Part shown: positions 41,970 to 50,766 of the stretch, piece by piece
Layout of the letters: each line of letters opens with the position of its first letter
Position numbering within the stretch: position 1 is the stretch's first letter
From: Maricaulis sp048270095
GTDB lineage: Bacteria > Pseudomonadota > Alphaproteobacteria > Caulobacterales > Maricaulaceae
Direction of reading: 5' to 3'
DNA: 64,000 nt
NCBI RefSeq assembly: GCF_048270095.1
Contig: NZ_JBLWTL010000013.1
Span: 1 to 64,000, forward strand
The notes under the pieces: model-generated
Told to the model about the DNA's origin: nothing
Seen by the model: only the letters and a program-made list of their open reading frames with translations
The model's database searches: none
Position numbers and translations under genes: made by a program

Positions 41970-43979
41970 ATGTTCAAGAAAATCCTGATCGCCAATCGCG
42001 GTGAAATCGCCGTGCGAGTTATCAAGACCTGCCAGCGTCTGGGCATTGCGACTGTGGCTGTCTATTCGGAAGCGGATGCTGACAGTCTCGCCGTGGAAAT
42101 GGCTGATGAGGCCGTCTTCATCGGGCCGCCAGCGCCGGGCGAGAGCTATCTGCGCCTGGAGAAAATCCTTGAGGTGATCAAGCAGACCGGGGCCGATGCC
42201 GTGCATCCCGGCTTTGGTTTCCTGTCCGAGAATGCCGCTTTCCCGATTGCGCTCGAGAAGATCGGCGTCGCCTGGATCGGGCCGAATGTGCATGCCATCG
42301 AGGCGATGGGCGACAAAATCCGCTCCAAACAACTGGCCGCCAAGGCCGGCGTGTCGACGATTCCCGGTGCCGATGGTGAAATCGCTGACGCCGACACGGC
42401 TGTCGCGGCCGCCAATGCGATTGGCTATCCGGTCATGCTCAAGGCCTCCGCCGGCGGTGGCGGCAAGGGCATGCGTATCGCCCGCAACGAGACCGAGACC
42501 CGCGAGGGCTTCGTGGCTGCGCGAAATGAGGCCAGGACGGCCTTCGGCGACGAACGCATCCTGATCGAGAAATTCATCGAGGAGCCGCGTCATATCGAGA
42601 TCCAGGTGCTCGGCGACAAGCATGGCCATGTGATCCATCTCAATGAGCGCGAATGTTCCATCCAGCGCCGCAATCAGAAAGTCCTCGAAGAGGCGCCATC
42701 ACCCTTCCTGGATGCCAAGACGCGCGCCGCCATGGGCGAACAGGCCGTCGCGCTTTCGGCCGCCGTTGATTATGACAGCGCCGGCACGGTTGAGTTCATC
42801 GTCGACAAGGATCGTAATTTTTACTTCCTGGAGATGAATACGCGGCTGCAGGTGGAACACCCGGTCACCGAGATGACAGTGGAGCTTGATCTGGTCGAAC
42901 AGATGATCCGCTCCGCCGCCGGCCTGCCGCTTGAACTCACCCAGCGCGAGGTCAAGATCAAGGGCTGGGCCGTCGAGGCACGGCTCTATGCCGAAGACCC
43001 TTATCGCGGCTTCCTACCTTCGATCGGGCGGTTGAAACGCTACAGCATGGCCAGTGAAGGCCCATTGGGCGAGGGCGAATTGCGCATCGATTCCGGCGTG
43101 CGGGAAGGCGACGAGATATCGCTCTTCTATGACCCGATGATCGCCAAGGTGATCGGCTATGGCAAAACCCGCGACATCGCCATCGACACGCTGGCAGCCG
43201 CCCTCGACCGGCTGCATGTCGAGGGGCTGCAATCAAATGCCCCCTTCCTGTCCGCCGTCCTCGATGAAGCCGATTTCCGCGCCGGGCGCATCCATACCGG
43301 CTATATCGACCAGCATTTCCCCGATGGTTTCCATGGCACGGCGCCGCGCGAGGATCAGCTGACCTGGATGGTATGTGCCGCCGCCTTCGTTCACGAGACC
43401 TTCGTGCGCCGGGCCGCACAGATCGAGGGGCGTGTCACGCCGCCGCCGGCACCGGGGCCGCGCGAATGGGTCGTCTTGATGGATGGACGCCGCTTTCCGG
43501 TCGAGATCGAACTGGGCGGGACGGGCGAGGCACGAATCTGGGCGCCGACGCTGGCTGAAAAGCCGTTTGAGCTGACGACCGGCTGGCGTGCCGGTGCGCA
43601 ATTATTCGAAGCCGAGATCGATGGCCAGGCCTTCGCGCTCGAATTCTCCGACCGTACGGAAGGCTATCGCCTGCGCCATCGCGGCTATGCGGCCGTGGCG
43701 CTGGTGTGTTCGGCGCGTTCGGCGGAGCTTCATCTCCTGCTGCCGGAAAAGGAAAAGGCCGACACGTCGAAACTCGTGCTCAGCCCGATGCCGGGGCTGG
43801 TGGTCTCGATCGCGGTTGAGGCCGGCCAGGCGGTCAAGGGCGGCGAAATCCTGCTGGTCGTCGAGGCGATGAAGATGGAGAATGTCATCCGCGCCGAGAA
43901 GGACGGCGTGGTCAAGGCCGTGTCGGTCACGCCGGGGGCGTCCGTCGCTGCCGACGAGACGATGATCGAGTTCGAATAG
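41970..43979 (+). CDS. pccA: Acetyl/propionyl-CoA carboxylase alpha subunit (biotin-containing)
   Basis: A 669-residue protein with a biotin carboxylase domain (KKILIANRGEIAVRV start, ATP loop KASAGGGGKGMRI, EMNTRLQVEHPVTEM), a BT-type linker domain and a C-terminal biotinyl domain with the biotinylated Lys in VEAMKMEN. It carboxylates biotin for the partner carboxyltransferase; the length and middle domain fit propionyl-CoA carboxylase alpha. The beta subunit is not adjacent. A second related protein, the methylcrotonyl-CoA carboxylase alpha, is at the right edge of the window. Confidence 0.9.
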   Translation: MFKKILIANRGEIAVRVIKTCQRLGIATVAVYSEADADSLAVEMADEAVFIGPPAPGESYLRLEKILEVIKQTGADAVHPGFGFLSENAAFPIALEKIGVAWIGPNVHAIEAMGDKIRSKQLAAKAGVSTIPGADGEIADADTAVAAANAIGYPVMLKASAGGGGKGMRIARNETETREGFVAARNEARTAFGDERILIEKFIEEPRHIEIQVLGDKHGHVIHLNERECSIQRRNQKVLEEAPSPFLDAKTRAAMGEQAVALSAAVDYDSAGTVEFIVDKDRNFYFLEMNTRLQVEHPVTEMTVELDLVEQMIRSAAGLPLELTQREVKIKGWAVEARLYAEDPYRGFLPSIGRLKRYSMASEGPLGEGELRIDSGVREGDEISLFYDPMIAKVIGYGKTRDIAIDTLAAALDRLHVEGLQSNAPFLSAVLDEADFRAGRIHTGYIDQHFPDGFHGTAPREDQLTWMVCAAAFVHETFVRRAAQIEGRVTPPPAPGPREWVVLMDGRRFPVEIELGGTGEARIWAPTLAEKPFELTTGWRAGAQLFEAEIDGQAFALEFSDRTEGYRLRHRGYAAVALVCSARSAELHLLLPEKEKADTSKLVLSPMPGLVVSIAVEAGQAVKGGEILLVVEAMKMENVIRAEKDGVVKAVSVTPGASVAADETMIEFE

Positions 43980-44066
43980 GGATGCAAAAATTCAACCGAC
44001 CGGCGAATTTGACTTCACAATTTCGGCTATTGGGGTAGGCTCCGCATTCGATATGGGGAGACAGAC

Positions 44067-44351
44067 ATGAATGATCTGATCAAGCGCTTTACGACTTTTG
44101 ACAAACTGATAGCCACCAGTTTGATCAAATTCTTGTACTGGATTGGCCTCGCAGGGATTGCGCTCAGCGTGATCGTCGGGATTTTCGGGGCGATCGGAGC
44201 AATGACACAGAGTTTCCTCGCCGGGCTCGGCATGTTGATTGCGGTGCCCCTCGGCGGCGTGATCGGCTTGGTTTTCTGGCGCTTCATCTGCGAGATCTAC
44301 ATCGTCATTTTTGGCATCTATGACCGCTTGGGTGAAATCCGGGACAAGTAG
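44067..44351 (+). CDS. DUF4282 small membrane protein
   Basis: A 94-residue protein with two hydrophobic helices (about 22-47 and 52-85) after a short amphipathic N-terminus (NDLIKRFTTFDKLIA). The terminal FWRFICEIYIVIFGIYDRL matches the DUF4282 pattern. Function unknown. A small hairpin (44338-44358) spans its stop codon, without a T tract. Confidence 0.8.
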   Translation: MNDLIKRFTTFDKLIATSLIKFLYWIGLAGIALSVIVGIFGAIGAMTQSFLAGLGMLIAVPLGGVIGLVFWRFICEIYIVIFGIYDRLGEIRDK

Positions 44352-44439
44352 TCCCGGAACACTGCGATCGCGACGGGTGAACCTCTGATTCGGAGATTGA
44401 CGCGGGGGCGGCGGTCATTAGGGATAGCAGGCATCGTCA

Positions 44440-45000
44440 ATGATTGTCTGGCCGCCCATGAATCCGCTCGTTCTGTTTCTGCCCGTCTATCGCGCATCGG
44501 TGACGGCCTATTTGCTTGGGCTTGTGGCCCTGGCCTTGCTGGACGCAATGCGGATGCAGTTCGGGCTCATCCTGATTCCCTCGGGCATTGCGCTGATTGC
44601 GATCTGGTTCTTCGTCTATGCCCTGCACGCCAATCGCCGTCGCCATGCGGGGCGGGAGCCGGCGCTCGCTGTGCTGCCGGTTCTGGCTGCAGTGCTCGCC
44701 AAGGGCGTCGCTGCCGTGATCGGGATTTTCCCGGGCCTGGTTGCGGCCATGACAGATTTTGCCGAGCGCAATGGAGTCGATACCGCAGACGACCAGGCCT
44801 TCGCCGCAGCCATCAGTCAGCCCGGATTCCAGGAAGCCTTCCAGAATGACTTGCTGACCCAACCCGAATTGATGGACACGCTGACCGCGGGCATGGCCTG
44901 GCCGTCCTGGATTGGCTTCTGGCTGGTGATTGCCCTGTTTGCGATCTGGTTCGCGCGCCTGCGCCCGCCGGTCGCGCCGTCAGTCTCACCGGGCATGTAA
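44440..45000 (+). CDS. Hypothetical membrane protein
   Basis: A 186-residue protein (180 if started at ATG 44458) with about four hydrophobic segments: two near the N-terminus, one in the middle around LPVLAAVLAKGVAAVIGIFPG, and one near the C-terminus. The middle loop (TADDQAFAAAISQPGFQEAF) is soluble. No family recognised. Its last 15 bases overlap the 3' end of the convergent lipB gene. Confidence 0.6.
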   Translation: MIVWPPMNPLVLFLPVYRASVTAYLLGLVALALLDAMRMQFGLILIPSGIALIAIWFFVYALHANRRRHAGREPALAVLPVLAAVLAKGVAAVIGIFPGLVAAMTDFAERNGVDTADDQAFAAAISQPGFQEAFQNDLLTQPELMDTLTAGMAWPSWIGFWLVIALFAIWFARLRPPVAPSVSPGM

Positions 45001-45699
45001 GGTCCCGGCCGGCTCAGTTTCAGCCAGCACAGGCGGCGACACCATGCGCGCCGGGCCGAAAATCTCGTTGAAGCCGAGGTGAAGCGCTGCGTCAAAATCC
45101 GTCATAGAGGCCTTGATGCCGAGATCTGCCAGACTGGTAACGCCGTAGAGCGGGTTGGAGATGCCGCACGGCGTGATGCCGCTGAAATGCGTGAGATCGG
45201 GCGCGATATTGAAGGCGATGCCATGGAAGGACACCCAGCGGCGCAGGCGCACGCCAATGGCGGCGATCTTGTCTTCGCGGCCATCGCCGCGTTCGACCCA
45301 GACGCCGACCCGTCCCTCACGCGTGCCGGCATCGACGCCGAAACTGGCGGCGGTCGCGATCAGCCAGCGCTCCAGATTGCAGACGAATTTGCGCGCATCG
45401 CGGCCACGCTTCGTCAGATCGAGCATGACATAGGCCACCCGCTGGCCCGGCCCGTGATAGGTGTATTCACCCCCGCGGCCCGTTGTGTAGACGGGGAAGC
45501 GGTCGGGCATCAGCAGATCGTCCGGCTTGGCCGAGGTGCCGGCCGTATAGAGCGGCGGGTGTTCGAGCAACCAGACCAGCTCGCTGGCCTCACCGCTCGC
45601 GATCGCCGCAACCCGGGCTTCCATGATTGCAACAGCGTCGGGATAGGCCACCGGCTGTGGTGAAACGGCCCAGTCGACCGGATGTGCGGCATTTTCCAT
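44986..45699 (-). CDS. lipB: Octanoyltransferase LipB
   Basis: A 237-residue enzyme transferring octanoyl groups from acyl carrier protein to lipoyl domains. The signature RGGEYTYHGPGQRVAYVM, the Cys of GITPCGISNP and the Lys of EDKIAAIGVR form the acyl-binding Cys-Lys pair. The ATG at 45699 is preferred; the frame stays open to a TTG at 45732. It is divergent from the fliN-like gene. Confidence 0.94.
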   Translation of the reverse strand: MENAAHPVDWAVSPQPVAYPDAVAIMEARVAAIASGEASELVWLLEHPPLYTAGTSAKPDDLLMPDRFPVYTTGRGGEYTYHGPGQRVAYVMLDLTKRGRDARKFVCNLERWLIATAASFGVDAGTREGRVGVWVERGDGREDKIAAIGVRLRRWVSFHGIAFNIAPDLTHFSGITPCGISNPLYGVTSLADLGIKASMTDFDAALHLGFNEIFGPARMVSPPVLAETEPAGTLHAR

Positions 45700-45772
45700 T
45701 TGTCTTAACCCTGCGGAAACCGGTTCGGTCAAACATCATCATTCCAGCGAGAAATCGCAAGTCCAGGAGTGT

Positions 45773-46027
45773 TTGTCCTTGAGCCAGCTCGGCGCCGTTC
45801 AGATCGAGATTGCCGTCCTTCTCGGGCGCTCGAAAATGCCAATCCAGCAATTCCTGCGGATGGGCCGCGGAGCCGTGATCCCGCTCGACAGCGGCGAGGA
45901 CGACCAGGTCTGGATCCTGGCGAACAACCACCCCATCGCTCGCGGCGACGTGGTTTTGCAGGGTGATCGCATCTCGATCACGATTTCCGGGGTCGCAGAT
46001 GCCAATGAATTCTTCGCAGCTGCTTAA
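45773..46027 (+). CDS. fliN: FliN-like flagellar motor switch protein (short)
   Basis: An 84-residue protein consisting of one SpoA/FliN C-terminal domain: VQIEIAVLLGRSKMPIQQFL, MGRGAVIPLD and ARGDVVLQGDRISITI. FliN forms the C-ring base with FliM and FliG and takes part in export. No N-terminal extension is present, unlike longer FliN. No ATG is available; the start is TTG 45773 or TTG 45779, with AGGAG at 45765-45769 giving the second better spacing. No other flagellar genes lie nearby. It may be the principal FliN or a paralogue. Confidence 0.82.
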   Translation: MSLSQLGAVQIEIAVLLGRSKMPIQQFLRMGRGAVIPLDSGEDDQVWILANNHPIARGDVVLQGDRISITISGVADANEFFAAA

Positions 46028-46089
46028 ACTGCGGTATTAAGCACTTCACAAGGCGAGGGGATGTTGCTATCTCCGCGCCTCTTCCACGT

Positions 46090-46176
46090 GCGGTCGTGGC
46101 GGAATTGGTAGACGCGCAGCGTTGAGGTCGCTGTGGGGTAAAACCCGTGGAAGTTCGAGTCTTCTCGACCGCACCA
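46090..46176 (+). tRNA. tRNA-Leu (GAG)
   Basis: An 87-base class II tRNA including an encoded CCA end. The acceptor stem pairs GCGGTCG with CGACCGC; the anticodon stem CAGCG/CGCTG encloses loop TTGAGGT, giving anticodon GAG. The long variable arm follows, and the T arm contains GTTCGAGTC. It decodes CUC and CUU. Confidence 0.95.
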
Positions 46177-46276
46177 TTACTTCTCGAAACTGCCTGCAAA
46201 TATTCGGCGCAGCGAGCCCTGGCTCTCTCGCCTTTGCGGTGCTTGCGTCCTAGTGTGCCGCTGAATCATCCAGCGC

Positions 46277-47680
46277 ATGGAGGGCCCCTTGAGCGACACA
46301 GCTTTCGAAGACGACCTCTATCGCACGGGTTCCGCCCGCGCTGATACGGATCCTGAATTCGTCGCCGAGCTGCGGCAGGCCATCTCTGACCTTGACGGCG
46401 ATCTGATCCGGCAGCTGCTGGCCCCTTTGCATGCAGCCGATATCGCGGATGTGCTGGAGCAGCTATCGGCTGGTCAGCAAGGCATTATTGCTGAACTGAC
46501 TCCGGATATCTTCTCCGGCGAGGTGCTCTCGGAGATGGATACGGGCACGCGCGAAGTCGTGATGGATTATCTCCATCCGTCGCACCTCGCTGCCGCCATC
46601 GCCGAACTCGACAGCGATGATGCGACGGACGTCGTCGAAGAGCTCGACGATGTCCGGCGCGCTGCCGTGCTGGCGGAAATCTCCGACATCAACCGCGAGG
46701 CGGTCGAATCGAGCCTGGCCTTTGATGACGAGACCGCCGGACGCTTGATGCAACGCGAATTCGTTGCGGCGCCGGACTTCTGGACGATCGGCCATGCGAT
46801 CGATCACATGCGCGAATCCGCCGATGATCTGCCCGACAAGTTTCACGACCTCTTTGTGGTCGATACCGGGTTTCGGCCGATTGGCGAAATTCCCGTTTGC
46901 CGCCTGCTCAGCGCCCGGCGCGATGTCCACCTGGTCGACATCATGGAGCCGCCGCGCATCCTGGTGAAGCCGGAAACCGATCAGGAAGAAGTCGCCTATC
47001 TGTTTCAGAAATATCACCTGGTCTCCGCCCCCGTGGTCGATAGCGCCGGGCGTCTCACCGGTATGTTGACCGTTGAGGACATGGTCGAGGTCATCCAGGA
47101 CGAGAACAAGGAAGACATGCTGGCGCTGGCCGGCGTGAACGAGGCCGACCTGGCCGATACCGTGCTGCGCTCGGTACGTTCGCGCGCGCCCTGGCTTTTG
47201 GTGAATCTGTTCACGGCAATCCTCGCCTCGGGCGTTATCGCCCTGTTCGAGGGGGCATTGGAGCGCGTCGTGGCGCTGGCCGTGCTGATGCCGATCGTCG
47301 CCTCGATGGGCGGCAATGCCGGGACGCAATCCCTGGCCGTTGCCGTCCGGGCAATTGCGGAACGCGATCTGACAGCCGCGAACTCGATGCGGGTGATCTG
47401 GCGCGAGCTGGCGACGGGCACGATCAATGGCGTGATCTTTGCCGCGCTTATTTCGGTCGTGACACTGCTCTGGTTCCAGGACTGGGAAATCGCCGCGGTG
47501 ATCGGGATAGCGATGATCGTCAACCTATCCCTGGCAGGGCTGTCGGGCATTTTGATCCCGCTGGGCCTGGTGCGTGCGGGGGCCGACCCGGCCGTCGCCT
47601 CCTCGGTGTTTGTGACGACGGTGACGGATGTCGTCGGCTTCCTGGCGTTTCTGGGACTGGCGACAATCGTCTTGTTGTGA
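46277..47680 (+). CDS. mgtE: Magnesium transporter MgtE
   Basis: A 467-residue Mg2+ channel/transporter. An N-terminal superhelical domain with acidic residues (about 20-135) precedes two CBS domains (about 140-260) and five transmembrane helices; the pore region includes the motif PIVASMGGNAGTQSLAV. ATG 46277 gives the long form; an in-frame TTG at 46289 follows the GGAGGG at 46279-46284 and could be used instead. About 100 bp separate it from the tRNA; no Mg riboswitch pattern was recognised there. Confidence 0.94.
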   Translation: MEGPLSDTAFEDDLYRTGSARADTDPEFVAELRQAISDLDGDLIRQLLAPLHAADIADVLEQLSAGQQGIIAELTPDIFSGEVLSEMDTGTREVVMDYLHPSHLAAAIAELDSDDATDVVEELDDVRRAAVLAEISDINREAVESSLAFDDETAGRLMQREFVAAPDFWTIGHAIDHMRESADDLPDKFHDLFVVDTGFRPIGEIPVCRLLSARRDVHLVDIMEPPRILVKPETDQEEVAYLFQKYHLVSAPVVDSAGRLTGMLTVEDMVEVIQDENKEDMLALAGVNEADLADTVLRSVRSRAPWLLVNLFTAILASGVIALFEGALERVVALAVLMPIVASMGGNAGTQSLAVAVRAIAERDLTAANSMRVIWRELATGTINGVIFAALISVVTLLWFQDWEIAAVIGIAMIVNLSLAGLSGILIPLGLVRAGADPAVASSVFVTTVTDVVGFLAFLGLATIVLL

Positions 47681-47720
47681 TGATATCGGTCCGGGTGCCG
47701 GGCGGAATATTGGTGGTGTA

Positions 47721-48698
47721 ATGGTGCATTTGATCAATTTGCTTGCGGTTGCGGCCCTGTTGTGGACGCCCGCAGCCATGGCCCAAGGTCAGGGGCAAGG
47801 CCAGGGCCAGGGGCGCTGGGAATCGGCGGCCCGTCTTGATGTGCCGCGCGCCGGCCTGGCTGTGGCGGTGCTGGACGGGCGGCTCTATGCCGCGGGCGGT
47901 GCCGGACTGACGTCGCCGCGTGCCGAATTTGAAGTTTTCGAACCCGAACTCAATCGCTGGATGCCCGCAACGGCATTGCCGCGCGGGCTGGAGCGGTTCG
48001 GCATGGCAGCGGTCGCTGGCCGCATTTATGCCGCTGGCGGTTACGCGCCCGGCGAACTGGGTGTCGAGCCAACCGCCTCGATGTGGTCCTGGTCGCCTGA
48101 GGGTGGCATCTGGCAGAGCGAAGCCGCCATGCCGGGGCCCAAGGCGGATTTCTCGATGCTGGCCTATAACGACAGGCTCTACGCGATCGGCGGCACGCGC
48201 GATGATAACAGTATCTATGTTTTCGATCCCGAGGGCCGTAGCTGGGAAACCATCGAGATCCCCGATGACCTCACCCGGCGCGGCGCCGCGATCGTCGCAT
48301 TCGGTGATCATATCTATGTCATTGGCGGCTCGCTGAGCGGCGAGCTTTCAGCCCGCGTCGATATTTATGATCTGGAAGCTGATGCCTGGACGGCGGGGCC
48401 CGACCTGCCCGGCGCCAGTACGGGTATTGCCGCAGTGGCCCATCATGGCCGCCTGCACGTGCTGGGCGGTACCGGCACTGACGGCGAGCAAAGACTGACG
48501 CTGCGGCGGCATGCCTCCTGGCAGCCCGGTGAGCCGGGCTGGCGCAGCGAGCCTGATCTTCCGACACCGCGCACGGCGGCCGATGCGGCTGTCCTCGAGG
48601 GCGGTATCTATCTGATCGGCGGCGGAAGTGGCGGTGGGTTTTTTGCCCCCTTTACCGCGATGGATACGACGGATGTCTTCCTCAATGAGGCCAGCTAA
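47721..48698 (+). CDS. Secreted kelch-repeat beta-propeller protein
   Basis: A 325-residue protein with a signal peptide (HLINLLAVAALLWTPAAMA) followed by a short Gln-Gly repeat (QGQGQGQGQGR) and five or more kelch repeats with LYAAGG, IYAAGGY, LYAIGGT, IYVIGGS, LHVLGGT and IYLIGGG blades. Probably a periplasmic or secreted propeller that binds a partner; no catalytic residues are evident. The Gln-Gly run is encoded by near-identical hexamers and could change length by slippage. Confidence 0.85.
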   Translation: MVHLINLLAVAALLWTPAAMAQGQGQGQGQGRWESAARLDVPRAGLAVAVLDGRLYAAGGAGLTSPRAEFEVFEPELNRWMPATALPRGLERFGMAAVAGRIYAAGGYAPGELGVEPTASMWSWSPEGGIWQSEAAMPGPKADFSMLAYNDRLYAIGGTRDDNSIYVFDPEGRSWETIEIPDDLTRRGAAIVAFGDHIYVIGGSLSGELSARVDIYDLEADAWTAGPDLPGASTGIAAVAHHGRLHVLGGTGTDGEQRLTLRRHASWQPGEPGWRSEPDLPTPRTAADAAVLEGGIYLIGGGSGGGFFAPFTAMDTTDVFLNEAS

Positions 48699-48764
48699 GC
48701 CGTCCGGCACCGGGCTTGCAGTCGCTCTGTATTGATGCAGCGACGGGTCTCGAAACAGGACACG

Positions 48765-50720
48765 ATGAAACCGCAAATAAAATCCTCTCCGGCGGCCCGC
48801 GCACTGATTCAGCGGTTCGAGCCCTATCGTGAACTTGCTGCCCAGGGCAGTGACGGACGCTGGCGTGTCGGCTTCGGGCACCGCGCCGCTGCCCGCGAGG
48901 GTGTGCGCGTGTCGCGCGATGATGCAGCCCTGCTTCTGATCTATGATGTCATGCAGGCCGAAGCCGCGGTGGACGAGATTTTTCCGGCCCGGCTTCCCGA
49001 TTTTCAGCGCGACGCGCTGACCTCCTTTGTTCATGACATCGGAGCGGCCGCATTCCGCAATTCCGATGTCGCCCGCTATATGTTTGAGGGCCGCGTCGAG
49101 GCCGCCGCCGAGGCGCTCGCCAGCTATGGCGAGAGCAATTCGGCTCGCCGCGAAGCTGAAAGCGCCATGATACTGGCCGGGCTCGCCCCGGAGGGCCGTG
49201 CCGCGCGCAAGCCGGCCATGGTCGATGTCGTCATCAAGGTCGAGCATGCCGACGAAGCAGATCAGTCGGCCGCAGCGGCCGCGCCGGCCACGCGCCCGGC
49301 CTTGCCCGGTTCGATCATGCCGCCGCCGGCGCCGCCGGTTCTGAGCCGTCAGCTCGCCGCTCGCCGTGAAGCAGAACAGGAAATTGCCCGCATCCTCGCG
49401 ACGGTCGGTGCCATGCCGCACGAGGACGAGGCGGATGCGTCAGAGGCCGTGCGCCCCGATTCTGCGCCCGAACCCGAAGCCATGCCGGACGCGGAGGCCA
49501 TCGCCAAACCGGCACTTGCGCCAGAGCCCGAGCCGGAGCCAGAGCCGGCGGCTGAAGCTCACATTGAGACTGAAGCAGACGTTGAGCCAGACGCTGAGGC
49601 TGAGACTGAGACAGACCAGAATACAGGGCCGACAGCCGAACAGGTCGATGAACCCGACGACGAGACCCGGCAGGGCATCATTGTGCCGGAACCGCGTCTG
49701 CCCGAGCCGCTTGAGGCCGAGGAGAACGGATCCGCTGCTGAACCTGCGGACAGCCCGGCGCCGGCTTCGGCCCAGGTGATTGCGCGCATGTCGCAGGAAA
49801 TTGCCCAGGTTGAAATTGAAATCTCCGGACGGCAGAGCGCTCAGGCAGACACGGCAGCGCAGGACGACGCCCTGCCAGCCGGTGTCACGCTGGGTTATGT
49901 CTTTGTCCGCACGATTTCCGCTTCGCTGGTGCTGCCAAGCGAAGACCAGGCTGAGACCGCAGCGGCGCAGGCCGACCTGTCTGCGGACGATGACGTAGTA
50001 GAGCCGGACAGCGATGCGGCCGAAGCCGTGACTGAGGTCACCGCGCCGGCCGACGATCAGCAGGCCGATGAGCCTGAGGCCGAGCACGAGGCCGTGCCAG
50101 ATGCCGTGCCCGAGTCAGACGCCGAGCAGGAAGCAGAGCACGAGCCGGAATCAGTGTCCCCGGCTGCCGCCGAAGAAGTCGCTGATGCTGGGGGTGCCGA
50201 CCCGGCCCTTGCTGCAGCGGCGATCGTCGAGCGCACGCTGGCGGTTTCGGGGCAAGGCTCGCCGCCACCGCATCCAGCGGACACACCCGCATCGAGCAAT
50301 GGCGCCGTCGGCGATATTGCCGGCGAGGGCGGCCAGTCCCGCGCCGACGAACGGGGGATTGCCCATATCGATGAGCTGGCGGGCCTGTCGCAACCGGCTG
50401 ATGCCAGCGGTGGCGATGATGATGACGCCCTGTCGCCGAGCGATCTGGTGGGTGACACAGACATGTATATCGAGAGCAAGCCTGCGACGCCGTCGCGTGA
50501 AGAAGATGGCTGGGGCTTCGTGGTCACGCTGATTGCCGGTCTGGTCGTTACCGGCGCCGGGGTGCTGGATATATATGGCGACTGGCCGCGGGTCTGGGTC
50601 GAGCGCGATCCAACCTGGGGTGTGCTGGCAGCGGTGGGCGGCGCCTTCCTGGCCGTCACTGCGGGCTGGATGCTGGTATCGGTACTGGCGGCCAAGCGCC
50701 GACGCCGCCGCGCGAGCTAG
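48765..50720 (+). CDS. spmX: SpmX-like polarity protein (degenerate muramidase, acidic linker, two TM)
   Basis: A 651-residue protein with three parts. Residues 12-150 are a phage-lysozyme (GH24) domain with LIQRFEPYRELAA and GRWRVGFGH. A long Pro/Glu/Asp/Ala-rich segment (about 160-570, with PEPEPEPEPAAE) follows. Two C-terminal membrane helices lie in about 575-645. This is the architecture of Caulobacter SpmX, which positions the histidine kinase DivJ at the stalked pole and arose from a phage lysin. The catalytic Glu (E19) is kept, but Arg34 replaces the usual Thr and the Asp is shifted, so lytic activity is doubtful. The linker is much longer than in Caulobacter crescentus. Confidence 0.85.
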   Translation: MKPQIKSSPAARALIQRFEPYRELAAQGSDGRWRVGFGHRAAAREGVRVSRDDAALLLIYDVMQAEAAVDEIFPARLPDFQRDALTSFVHDIGAAAFRNSDVARYMFEGRVEAAAEALASYGESNSARREAESAMILAGLAPEGRAARKPAMVDVVIKVEHADEADQSAAAAAPATRPALPGSIMPPPAPPVLSRQLAARREAEQEIARILATVGAMPHEDEADASEAVRPDSAPEPEAMPDAEAIAKPALAPEPEPEPEPAAEAHIETEADVEPDAEAETETDQNTGPTAEQVDEPDDETRQGIIVPEPRLPEPLEAEENGSAAEPADSPAPASAQVIARMSQEIAQVEIEISGRQSAQADTAAQDDALPAGVTLGYVFVRTISASLVLPSEDQAETAAAQADLSADDDVVEPDSDAAEAVTEVTAPADDQQADEPEAEHEAVPDAVPESDAEQEAEHEPESVSPAAAEEVADAGGADPALAAAAIVERTLAVSGQGSPPPHPADTPASSNGAVGDIAGEGGQSRADERGIAHIDELAGLSQPADASGGDDDDALSPSDLVGDTDMYIESKPATPSREEDGWGFVVTLIAGLVVTGAGVLDIYGDWPRVWVERDPTWGVLAAVGGAFLAVTAGWMLVSVLAAKRRRRRAS

Positions 50721-50766
50721 GCCGGAATGGGCAGGCTGCGATCTTGACGGCCCCGGCCTGAGTGCT

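Noticed and set aside
44338..44358. Hairpin TCCGGGAC/GTCCCGGA over the DUF4282 stop codon as a terminator
   Set aside because: No T tract follows and it overlaps coding sequence.
46177..46276. Possible Mg2+ riboswitch before mgtE
   Set aside because: Only about 100 bases are available after the tRNA and no known riboswitch pattern could be recognised.
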